From SIG575 sp045643165 (GTDB lineage Bacteria; Bacillota; Clostridia; Oscillospirales; Acutalibacteraceae): a stretch of 6,048 nt of DNA. The notes under the pieces were generated by a model. The model saw only the letters and a list, made by a program, of their open reading frames with translations. It was not told the DNA's origin and searched no databases. How positions within the stretch are numbered: position 1 is the stretch's first letter; each line of letters opens with the position of its first letter. The stretch is from the NCBI GenBank assembly GCA_045643165.1, contig JAZUKF010000005.1, positions 1 to 6,048 on the forward strand, written 5' to 3'. The translations under genes were made by a program, and so were the position numbers. Shown piece after piece: positions 1 through 5,801 of this stretch.

Positions 1-38
1 TCTATTTCATTTAAAGAAATGTTTATTGTTTTACTCAT
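1..38 (-). CDS. 5' end of an unidentified leftward gene (partial)
   Basis: Only the first 12 codons and part of the next are in the window; they read MSKTINISLNEI. The start is chosen because an ATG (complement of 36-38) sits 7 bases downstream of a perfect GGAGG (complement of 46-50), and a consensus promoter lies further upstream. Twelve residues are too few to name a family. There is no hydrophobic stretch, so nothing suggests a signal peptide. The palindrome at the promoter start site resembles operators of small metal- or drug-sensing repressors. The gene may therefore be such a regulator under autogenous control, or a target of one. That is inference from the DNA site, not from the protein. 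Confidence 0.75.
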   Translation of the reverse strand, partial: MSKTINISLNEI

Positions 39-45
39 TATTGTT

Positions 46-50
46 CCTCC
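46..50 (-). promoter_or_regulatory. Ribosome binding site of the left-edge gene
   Basis: The minus strand reads GGAGG here, a perfect Shine-Dalgarno core, 7 bases before the ATG at 38. It decides the start of the partial gene. Confidence 0.85.
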
Positions 51-79
51 GTAATTCACATCTGACAATCTCATTTAAT

Positions 80-101
80 CATTTGAATAATTGTTCAACT
101 G
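80..101. promoter_or_regulatory. Palindromic operator-like site (ArsR/SmtB-like in form)
   Basis: The core TTGAATAATTGTTCAA (83-98) is an inverted repeat matching at 7 of 8 pairs; the one miss, 88/93, is a T/G. Two further outer pairs match (80/101 and 81/100). The central TGAATA-AT-TGTTCA closely resembles the TGAACA-N2-TGTTCA core known for ArsR/SmtB metal-sensor operators. TetR- or MarR-type palindromes can look similar. The site lies just downstream of the minus-strand -10 box (107-112), covering the expected transcription start, which is where a repressor would block initiation. Confidence 0.5.
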
Positions 102-106
102 TTATT

Positions 107-135
107 ATTATATGCCGTTGAAAGAAATTTGTCAA
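107..135 (-). promoter_or_regulatory. Consensus sigma-70/SigA promoter for the left-edge gene
   Basis: On the minus strand there is a perfect -35 TTGACA (complement of 130-135), a 17-base spacer, and a perfect -10 TATAAT (complement of 107-112). Transcription would start near 100, giving a leader of about 60 bases before the ATG at 38. A promoter this close to consensus would be strong unless repressed, which fits the palindrome over the start site. Confidence 0.85.
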
Positions 136-141
136 TATTGT

Positions 142-171
142 TTTACAAAAAATTATGGTAAAGCGTATTAT
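142..171 (+). promoter_or_regulatory. Candidate promoter 1 for the ceramidase-like gene
   Basis: TTTACA (142-147, 5 of 6 matches to consensus), an 18-base spacer, and TATTAT (166-171, 5 of 6). It stands back to back with the leftward promoter: the two -35 boxes are only 6 bases apart (136-141). The leader would be about 68 bases. Confidence 0.45.
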
Positions 172-186
172 TTTTTAAATAAACTC

Positions 187-215
187 TTTTCAAAACCGAG
201 AAAAGATGATACAAT
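187..215 (+). promoter_or_regulatory. Candidate promoter 2 for the ceramidase-like gene
   Basis: TTTTCA (187-192, 4 of 6), a 17-base spacer, and TACAAT (210-215, 5 of 6). Its -35 region overlaps a small inverted repeat, TCTTTTC (185-191) with GAAAAGA (200-206). The leader would be about 24 bases. The sequence cannot decide between this and candidate 1; both may be used. Confidence 0.35.
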
Positions 216-245
216 AAAGATACAATTAAATTTTGGGGTGATAAA

Positions 246-1844
246 ATGGAAAAAAGGTCAGTAAAAATTCTCTCTGTTGTGATGTCTTTACTTATTTTTG
301 TATCTGTTATTACCGCAGGTACCGTAAGCGTTGAAGCAAAAACATACAACAAAGCGGAAAAAGTTCTTTATAACATTACGGACGTGGCAATAAATGCTCT
401 TGCTTCCGGAGTGGCTTCTCTTATGCCTTCGACAAATTGGCAAAAGGCAGAAGATTATAAATGTGAGAATTTTATGGCGGGGATGAAAACATTCCTGAAA
501 AAACCGGCTGAAAACAGTTGCTGGAATTTAGGCTATTCTTCCGCTTCACTTCTTACGAGCAACGTAACGGACGGATACCATTTTGTTGCAGGCGGAATTT
601 CAGTTAAACCTAAATATGCAACAGCCGTTATTGATGATTCGAGAGTACGTACTATAGCAATTTCCGACGGAAGCGGTCGAGGTACTGCGATTTTCTCTGT
701 AATTGATGCATACGGACTTGCAAATGTTGATGTACGTGAAATCAGAGGCAGACTTGCCGATTATGCGAAAAAGAATAATATCGTAAGCATAAATGTTGCC
801 GTACTTCATCAGCACAGTGTTGTTGATACTTTCGGTATGAACGGTGATATTATTAAAGCGGTATTTTTAAATCCCCTTATCCGTCTTTATAATAATCTTT
901 TCCATGAAGATGTTCCTCTTCATAACGGTAAGAATAAAGTGTATCAGGAAAATCTTTTCAATAAAACGGTTGATACAATCAAGTCCGCAGTTGAGGATAT
1001 GAAACCCGGTACGCTTAAATTCGGCACGGTGAACTGTTCGGAATATATTGTTGATAAAAGACCTCCCTATGCACTTGACCAAAATCTTAACAGATTTCGT
1101 TTCATACCTGACGACGGAAGCCGTGAAACATGGTTCTCAACATCGGTTATTCATTGCGTAGGCAACGGCGTTCAGGGAACGGAAGTTACCGCTGACTATC
1201 CGTATTATATGGAAAGATATATTAACGAAAACAGTGATGCAAACTTTATGCTTCTTTTGGGTGCGGAACTTTCCACATCTCAAAATTGCAGTACGTTGAC
1301 AGTTAAAAGCGGTGAAAGAGATTATGCCGTTCTCGGCAGGGCTCTCGGAGAGAGACTGTCAAGTGTAACAAATGAAACTGTTGTTGAACCGTTGCTTAAT
1401 ATCAAACATTCACAGGTTAATTTTGAAATTGAAAATAAAATAATGATGCTTGCCGCAACGGCGGGACTTTTCGATAATGTTGCCGTTATCAACGGTGATA
1501 AAGTTGAAGTTGTTTCCGAAATCGGATATGCGGAATTCGGAACAAATCTTGCGGTGGCATTGATTCCCGGTGAACTTGAAGCATCTGTTGCCTACGGCGG
1601 TGGTCTCGGTTCATCAGACTCATGGAAAGGCACGGAATGGACATATAAATCATTGCAGGAAATCGTGGGAAAAGATAAAAAACTTCTTATCTTCGGTTTG
1701 TGTAATGACCAGATAGGATATATCGTTCCCGATAACGATTATATGGCAATGCTTGTTCCGGAAAGCAAGAGTGTTGAATTTGTTTCTCTCGGAAGCAAAA
1801 CCGCTTCACATCTTGTGGATGAGTTTATTAAACTTGTAAAATAA
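246..1844 (+). CDS. Secreted neutral/alkaline ceramidase-superfamily hydrolase
   Basis: A 532-residue exported protein, probably a zinc amidase. The start follows a GGGGTGAT ribosome binding site (235-242). Residues 1-31 form a signal peptide: basic MEKR, a hydrophobic core at about 8-25, and likely cleavage after VEA (29-31). Residues 32-90 are a linker-like segment that I do not recognise. The ceramidase-type core follows. LHQHS supplies His188 and His190, VIHCVG supplies His303, TADYP holds Asp317, IPGEL supplies Glu443 and GYIVP supplies Tyr492. This order of two histidines, one histidine, glutamate and tyrosine is the zinc-ligand order known for bacterial neutral ceramidase. Ser343 in AELSTS aligns by eye with the nucleophile of the family GDVSPN motif, but Gly-Asp is replaced by Ala-Glu. 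The protein is shorter than classical ceramidases and seems to lack their C-terminal immunoglobulin-like domain. The fold is fairly secure; ceramide as the substrate is not. Another N-acyl or ester substrate is possible. Confidence 0.75.
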   Translation: MEKRSVKILSVVMSLLIFVSVITAGTVSVEAKTYNKAEKVLYNITDVAINALASGVASLMPSTNWQKAEDYKCENFMAGMKTFLKKPAENSCWNLGYSSASLLTSNVTDGYHFVAGGISVKPKYATAVIDDSRVRTIAISDGSGRGTAIFSVIDAYGLANVDVREIRGRLADYAKKNNIVSINVAVLHQHSVVDTFGMNGDIIKAVFLNPLIRLYNNLFHEDVPLHNGKNKVYQENLFNKTVDTIKSAVEDMKPGTLKFGTVNCSEYIVDKRPPYALDQNLNRFRFIPDDGSRETWFSTSVIHCVGNGVQGTEVTADYPYYMERYINENSDANFMLLLGAELSTSQNCSTLTVKSGERDYAVLGRALGERLSSVTNETVVEPLLNIKHSQVNFEIENKIMMLAATAGLFDNVAVINGDKVEVVSEIGYAEFGTNLAVALIPGELEASVAYGGGLGSSDSWKGTEWTYKSLQEIVGKDKKLLIFGLCNDQIGYIVPDNDYMAMLVPESKSVEFVSLGSKTASHLVDEFIKLVK

Positions 1845-1852
1845 AAATTAAG

Positions 1853-1890
1853 ATGAAGTCTGCTTTGAAAATAAGGCAGACTTCATTTTT
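1853..1890 (+). terminator. Intrinsic terminator after the ceramidase-like gene
   Basis: A perfect 11-bp stem pairs 1853-1863 (ATGAAGTCTGC) with 1876-1886 (GCAGACTTCAT). T-G, T-A and T-A pairs extend it to 14 bp around a 6-base loop (1867-1872), and T residues run from 1886 to 1890. It begins 9 bases after the TAA stop. Its T run ends only 13 bases before the AGGAG of the next gene, so it could also act as an attenuator for that gene. Confidence 0.85.
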
Positions 1891-1903
1891 GATAAAAATA
1901 ATC

Positions 1904-1908
1904 AGGAG
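1904..1908 (+). promoter_or_regulatory. Ribosome binding site that fixes the GH78 start
   Basis: AGGAG lies 7 bases before the ATG at 1916. The in-frame ATG at 1853 has no such site and lies inside the terminator stem. Translation therefore most likely begins at 1916, and the 21 extra N-terminal codons are hairpin sequence. Confidence 0.85.
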
Positions 1909-1915
1909 TGATATA

Positions 1916-3865
1916 ATGAGTAAAGCAAAATGGATTTGGTACAGAAACGATTTTGAAATGTATCATCATCTTATTCTGTCATGCAGAAGGCAGGAAAAGG
2001 GATGCGATTATCCTTGTATGTGGCATTTAAGCCAACCGGAAAGAAGCGTTAATTTTTATAAAACATTTACTGTTCCCAAGGATACGGTAATTCGTGTTGT
2101 TACCCATTCAAAAGGTATGGTCAGAATAGCGAAAAAAATGTGTCCGGTAAATACGGATATTCCCATTGAAGCGGGTGAATATACTGTACATATTGAAATT
2201 ATGGATTTGGAAAAGTTCCCGTCAATTTTTATTGACAGTGAATATCTTGTAACGGATGAAACATGGACGGCTGATGCTCATGATTTAACCGCTTTACCTG
2301 TTTCCTGCAATCCGATTTTTGAAAATGCTGATGATGATCCTGCTGTTTTCCCCTTTTATTATGAGGAGATTTTCCCCGTGAAAACGGAAAAGAAAAACGG
2401 CGGAGTGCTTTACGATTTCGGTAAAGAAACATTCGGTATTGTAAGCATTGAGAATAAAAATATTGAAAATATTTCTCTGACTTACGGTGAAAGTGAAGCG
2501 GAAGCACTTGACTATGAAAATGCAATTATAAGAGAAACATTAACCGAAAACGATTCTCCCGTAAGACCTGCAAGGGCATTCAGATATCTTTTTGTAAAAA
2601 GTGAAAAAGACGTTAAAATCACAGTAAAGTATGAATATTTACCCATAGAAGATATTGCATATTTTGAATGTGAGGATGAAGAAATCAAAAAAATCTGGGA
2701 CGTTTGTGCTTATACGTTTCATCTTAATTCAAGAGAGTTTTTCCTTGACGGAATTAAGAGAGACCGCTGGGTTTGGTCGGGAGATGCTTATCAATCCTTT
2801 ATGATAAACCGTTGTCTGTATAATGATGATAATATTACCGAAAGAACTATTAAAGCACTTTTGGGTAAACCGCCTTACAGAATGCATACCAATTCGATAA
2901 ATGATTATTCCGCATATCTGATTTTATCCGTTTGGGAGCATTATTTCCATAGCGGAAACAAAAAATTTCTTGATGAAGTATATCCCGATTTGAAAGAATT
3001 GTACAAGTTTATTATTTCACGTCTTGATGAAGAAACAGGTTATGTTGTGCCGAGAGCAGGGGATTGGATATTCATTGATTGGGGTGAACTTGATAAAACC
3101 GGTGCCCATTGTTTTGAACAGATTTTGTTGTGGCGTGTTTATAAGGTGATGCAGGAGTTATCCGCAGTTATGGGAGAAAATGAGGATTATTCTTCAAAAG
3201 CGGATGAATTGAAGGGGTGCATAATAAAGGATTATTGGAAAGATGATAAGGGTGCATTTATCGACAGTTTTGAATCGGGTAAAAATTTTGTTTCAAGACA
3301 GACGAATGTTATGGCGATCCTTATGGATTTTGCCGATGAAAAGCAAAAGGAAAGTATAATAAAAAATGTTTTTGAAAATGACTCACATCCGCAAATAAAA
3401 ACGCCGTATTTTAAATTGTATGAATTGTTGGCTCTCTGCAAATGCTCAAAAATCGAAGTTGCACAGGATTATATTAAATCCTACTGGGGACAGATGCTGT
3501 CTTTGGGTGCAACCAGCGTTTGGGAGGAGTTTAATCCGGACAAGAAGGGCAATGAACATTACGCAATGTACGGTTCATTGTACGGAAAATCCCTTTGTCA
3601 TGCATGGGGAAGCGGACCGATACTTCTGCTCATCAGTCATTGTGCGGGAATAAATCCCGACTCTGTGGGTTCAAAAACATATACGGTTAAACCTAATCCC
3701 GGAAAATATAAGAAATTCAAGGCGTGTGCACCCATAAGAAACGGAAAGGTGTTTATTGAATACGATAACGGAAAAGTTTCCGTCCTGTCCGATGTGGATG
3801 GCGGAAAACTGATTTATAACGGAAAAGAGTATGAAATAACAGCGAACAGAAAACTTGAAATATAA
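1916..3865 (+). CDS. Cytoplasmic GH78-type alpha-L-rhamnosidase
   Basis: A 649-residue six-hairpin glycosidase expected to hydrolyse terminal alpha-L-rhamnose from glycosides by inversion. Residues 1 to about 245 are beta-sandwich-like; SVNFYKTFTV at about 44-53 matches the opening strand of GH78 N-terminal domains. The (alpha/alpha)6 barrel spans about 250-580. The signature FLDGIKRDRWVWSGDA supplies Asp278, Arg282, Asp283, Trp287 and Asp290. Its spacing (D, +5 acid, +9 W, +12 D) matches the Asp567/Glu572/Asp579 set of Bacillus RhaB, which makes Asp278 the likely general acid. GDWIFIDWG (382-390) and the LGATSVWEEF segment follow; Glu537 or Glu538 is the likely base. HAWGSGP (His562) and a C-terminal beta domain complete the protein. 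There is no signal peptide or membrane helix, so it should act on imported substrates. It is shorter than many GH78 enzymes, which often carry extra N-terminal domains. Family call is strong; the exact sugar is inferred. Confidence 0.8.
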   Translation: MSKAKWIWYRNDFEMYHHLILSCRRQEKGCDYPCMWHLSQPERSVNFYKTFTVPKDTVIRVVTHSKGMVRIAKKMCPVNTDIPIEAGEYTVHIEIMDLEKFPSIFIDSEYLVTDETWTADAHDLTALPVSCNPIFENADDDPAVFPFYYEEIFPVKTEKKNGGVLYDFGKETFGIVSIENKNIENISLTYGESEAEALDYENAIIRETLTENDSPVRPARAFRYLFVKSEKDVKITVKYEYLPIEDIAYFECEDEEIKKIWDVCAYTFHLNSREFFLDGIKRDRWVWSGDAYQSFMINRCLYNDDNITERTIKALLGKPPYRMHTNSINDYSAYLILSVWEHYFHSGNKKFLDEVYPDLKELYKFIISRLDEETGYVVPRAGDWIFIDWGELDKTGAHCFEQILLWRVYKVMQELSAVMGENEDYSSKADELKGCIIKDYWKDDKGAFIDSFESGKNFVSRQTNVMAILMDFADEKQKESIIKNVFENDSHPQIKTPYFKLYELLALCKCSKIEVAQDYIKSYWGQMLSLGATSVWEEFNPDKKGNEHYAMYGSLYGKSLCHAWGSGPILLLISHCAGINPDSVGSKTYTVKPNPGKYKKFKACAPIRNGKVFIEYDNGKVSVLSDVDGGKLIYNGKEYEITANRKLEI

Positions 3866-3868
3866 TAC

Positions 3869-3913
3869 AAAAGACGGTTATAAAAGGCAAAACGCTTTTT
3901 ATAACCGTCTTTT
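3869..3913. terminator. Bidirectional intrinsic terminator between convergent genes
   Basis: A 20-bp stem pairs 3869-3888 with 3894-3913 (17 consecutive Watson-Crick pairs, then G-U, G-C and C-G) around the loop AAAAC. The arms carry A4 on the left and T4 on the right, so both transcripts see a hairpin ending in U residues. It lies 3 bases after the GH78 stop and 7 bases past the GH39-like stop, and serves both genes. Confidence 0.9.
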
Positions 3914-3920
3914 ACTGTGA

Positions 3921-5264
3921 TTATTTTATTTTAATTGATACAAAGGAATAGGGTTTTAATGTTATATTTATTTCATTATCAAAATTTATTTTTTCAATGC
4001 TTTCGTAAGAATGGTTTTTATCTGTCAGAATTATTTCCGCTGTTTTACCTTTTGCACCGCTGATGTTTAATTTTATGCGGATATCATATTCGTTGATGTT
4101 GCTTAAACCGATAATATTATATTCTCCTGTTGCGGCACAGGTATAGACACCCTCCGGGTAGTCAATCTTACATTCATTTTTAAGAGCGTAAAATTCGGAA
4201 AACTGTTTAAAGGCATAGTATGTTTTAGTGGGAGTCAAGTCAGGCACATTAAATAAACAGCCGTATTGACACCATAACTGTGCATCATAAAACATTGCCA
4301 TATCAACTTTCAGCCTTTGCATTTCGTATAATGCGGCGGCGGCATGGGATGCACCGTATTCGTTTCTCATATTGATATAATATAAAGTCCTTCCGGGAAG
4401 TTTTTCGCCGATATCAATATTAGTATTCCATTCCGCATCAATTATTTCCGTGTCATTAAATCCGTATTCGCTTAAAGTTTTTTTGATAAAATTAAATTCC
4501 TTTTCAATTTTTTGAACGTGATTTTTACCAAGATATCCGTGCCAGGTGAAAAAGTCAAGAGGTGCTTTTGTTTTTGTAATATAATCTAAAAATCCCGTAA
4601 AATATTCTGTGGGACCTTCACGCCATCTGCCGTTTCGGAAAGCACCTAAAATATAACAGCTTGAATAACCGCCTATTTTTATATCGGGATGATTTTTCTT
4701 AATAAGATTTGCGGTGATTGAATAGAGGTTGTAATACTCCTCGGCAGTACCTATCCACATGGGCGGGCCGTTTGGCTCAACGTTTTCGTCAAGTCCGTCC
4801 GGCTCGTTCCAGATTTCCCAGTATTTGATGTTCCAATTAAAACCGTTCGCCCAACCGCAGTTATAATGTCTTACAATATGCTCACAGATACTTGCCCATT
4901 TTTCGGGATTTTTCGGAGCATATATCTGATATTTTTTCGGACCGTGTTCTATGGTAACACCGAAGCGAAAAAAGATTTCTATGTTTTGTTCGTGCAGAGC
5001 CTTTAAATATAAATCGGTATATGTAAAATCATAACTGTTTTCATCATTTTCATCTTTTGAAAAATCAGGGAAAATGTTGGGTATGTCCACATAATGTGTA
5101 CCGCCGAATTCTCCGCAGGTATCGTGTAGCCTTGCAACAGGCGGGTTAAGTTCACAAAAAGCGGGAAGAAGTTCACCGTATCCCGTTTCTCTTGCAACAT
5201 TGTTGAAGCCGTGTACAGGTTTAATTTCTCCGGTGATTTTCGTGAAATCTACATTTATATCCAT
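3921..5264 (-). CDS. GH39-like (clan GH-A) glycoside hydrolase
   Basis: A 447-residue retaining glycosidase, probably a beta-xylosidase or related exo-enzyme. A (beta/alpha)8 barrel covers about residues 1-365. It opens with a GFNN segment (19-22) and ARLHDT (44-49). YWEIWNEPD holds the NEP triad typical of clan GH-A, with Glu154 as acid/base. FFTWHGY (238-244) holds His242, and IIDAEWNT holds Glu278 as the likely nucleophile. The two glutamates lie close to Glu160 and Glu277 of the Thermoanaerobacterium GH39 xylosidase. A beta-sandwich follows from about 370 to the end, as GH39 enzymes have. There is no signal peptide, so it is cytoplasmic. The start lies one base after the stop of the upstream acetyltransferase; AAAGG (complement of 5275-5279) precedes it by 10 bases, inside that gene. 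The two are surely co-transcribed and probably translationally coupled. Substrate is not certain: related clan GH-A families share these motifs. Confidence 0.75.
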   Translation of the reverse strand: MDINVDFTKITGEIKPVHGFNNVARETGYGELLPAFCELNPPVARLHDTCGEFGGTHYVDIPNIFPDFSKDENDENSYDFTYTDLYLKALHEQNIEIFFRFGVTIEHGPKKYQIYAPKNPEKWASICEHIVRHYNCGWANGFNWNIKYWEIWNEPDGLDENVEPNGPPMWIGTAEEYYNLYSITANLIKKNHPDIKIGGYSSCYILGAFRNGRWREGPTEYFTGFLDYITKTKAPLDFFTWHGYLGKNHVQKIEKEFNFIKKTLSEYGFNDTEIIDAEWNTNIDIGEKLPGRTLYYINMRNEYGASHAAAALYEMQRLKVDMAMFYDAQLWCQYGCLFNVPDLTPTKTYYAFKQFSEFYALKNECKIDYPEGVYTCAATGEYNIIGLSNINEYDIRIKLNISGAKGKTAEIILTDKNHSYESIEKINFDNEINITLKPYSFVSIKIK

Positions 5265-5265
5265 T

Positions 5266-5733
5266 TTATTTTTTCCTTTCTAAGCGAAGAATATATAAAA
5301 ATTCTCCGGAAGGGTGAATTCCGATCTTTTCAAAACCGCATTTTTCGTAAAGCCCCTGTGCTTTGAAATTAGTCTGTGCAGTTCGTAAAAGAATACCGCC
5401 GCATTCTGTTGAATAAAGATAGTTTTTCAGATAATTTATCATTCCCGTTCCGATGCCTTTACCCTGCATATCATCGCTTACGGCAATTCCGAACCAGGGC
5501 ACTGCCTTTTCTTTATCCCATACGAACATCAGCCCTGCTGCTTTGCCGTTAAATTCGGCAATAAAAAAATCCGTGTTTTTTGTACTGCCGTCAAAGTATC
5601 CCATTGTCCTTTTTTCGTTGCCGTGGTTTACGTTGAAAAATGAAGCACTTTCCTCACCCATATTGTCGTAAAAATCCTGTATGATTTTTTTGTCCTTCAT
5701 TTCAAAGGGACGTATAATTATGTTTTTATCCAT
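5266..5733 (-). CDS. GNAT-family N-acetyltransferase
   Basis: A 155-residue single-domain acetyl-CoA-dependent acyltransferase of normal GNAT length. The N-terminal strand IIIRPFEMKD (5-14) is the usual GNAT opening. DFFIAEFNGKAAGLMFV (55-71) forms the central strands. FGIAVSDDMQGKGIGTGMI (81-99) is motif A, with the acetyl-CoA pyrophosphate loop Q90-GKGIG. N122 through YEKCGF (129-134) is motif B, ending in the common GF turn. The start is supported by GAGGT (complement of 5739-5743) 5 bases before the ATG, and by a promoter further upstream. It is the first gene of a two-gene unit with the GH39-like enzyme. The acceptor cannot be told from sequence: GNATs acetylate amines of antibiotics, proteins, amino sugars and polyamines. 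A role on an amino sugar would suit the glycosidase neighbour but is a guess. Confidence 0.9.
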   Translation of the reverse strand: MDKNIIIRPFEMKDKKIIQDFYDNMGEESASFFNVNHGNEKRTMGYFDGSTKNTDFFIAEFNGKAAGLMFVWDKEKAVPWFGIAVSDDMQGKGIGTGMINYLKNYLYSTECGGILLRTAQTNFKAQGLYEKCGFEKIGIHPSGEFLYILRLERKK

Positions 5734-5738
5734 ATAAG

Positions 5739-5743
5739 ACCTC
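5739..5743 (-). promoter_or_regulatory. Ribosome binding site of the GNAT gene
   Basis: The minus strand reads GAGGT, 5 bases before the ATG at 5733. It supports that start; no better in-frame start lies upstream. Confidence 0.75.
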
Positions 5744-5772
5744 GTGTTGATTTAGAATTCAGAGTATATTGT

Positions 5773-5801
5773 ATTCTAACATGAGTACGATTTTTTATCA
5801 A
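5773..5801 (-). promoter_or_regulatory. Promoter of the GNAT/GH39-like operon
   Basis: On the minus strand, TTGATA (complement of 5796-5801, 5 of 6), a 17-base spacer, and TAGAAT (complement of 5773-5778, 5 of 6). A TGT just before the -10 box makes an extended -10 element. The start would be near 5766, giving a leader of about 33 bases. Confidence 0.75.

Noticed and set aside
143..352. Leftward ORF of 69 codons across the promoter region
   Set aside because: It overlaps the signal-peptide region of the ceramidase-like gene and the divergent promoters, and its sequence resembles no known family. It is a chance ORF in AT-rich DNA.
1845..1915. Possible riboswitch before the GH78 gene
   Set aside because: The interval is too short for an aptamer plus an alternative structure, and all the pairing is explained by one simple terminator hairpin.
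2229..2525. Leftward ORF of 98 codons inside the GH78 gene
   Set aside because: It is antisense to a well-supported GH78 domain, and its low-complexity composition (many His, Gln and Phe) is typical of a shadow frame.
3420..3653. Rightward ORF in another frame of the GH78 catalytic region
   Set aside because: The GH78 frame here carries the WEEF and HAWGSGP motifs, so the second frame is a shadow.
5453..5671. Rightward ORF of 72 codons opposite the GNAT gene
   Set aside because: It lies antisense to GNAT motif A and the central strands, with no ribosome binding site or promoter seen.
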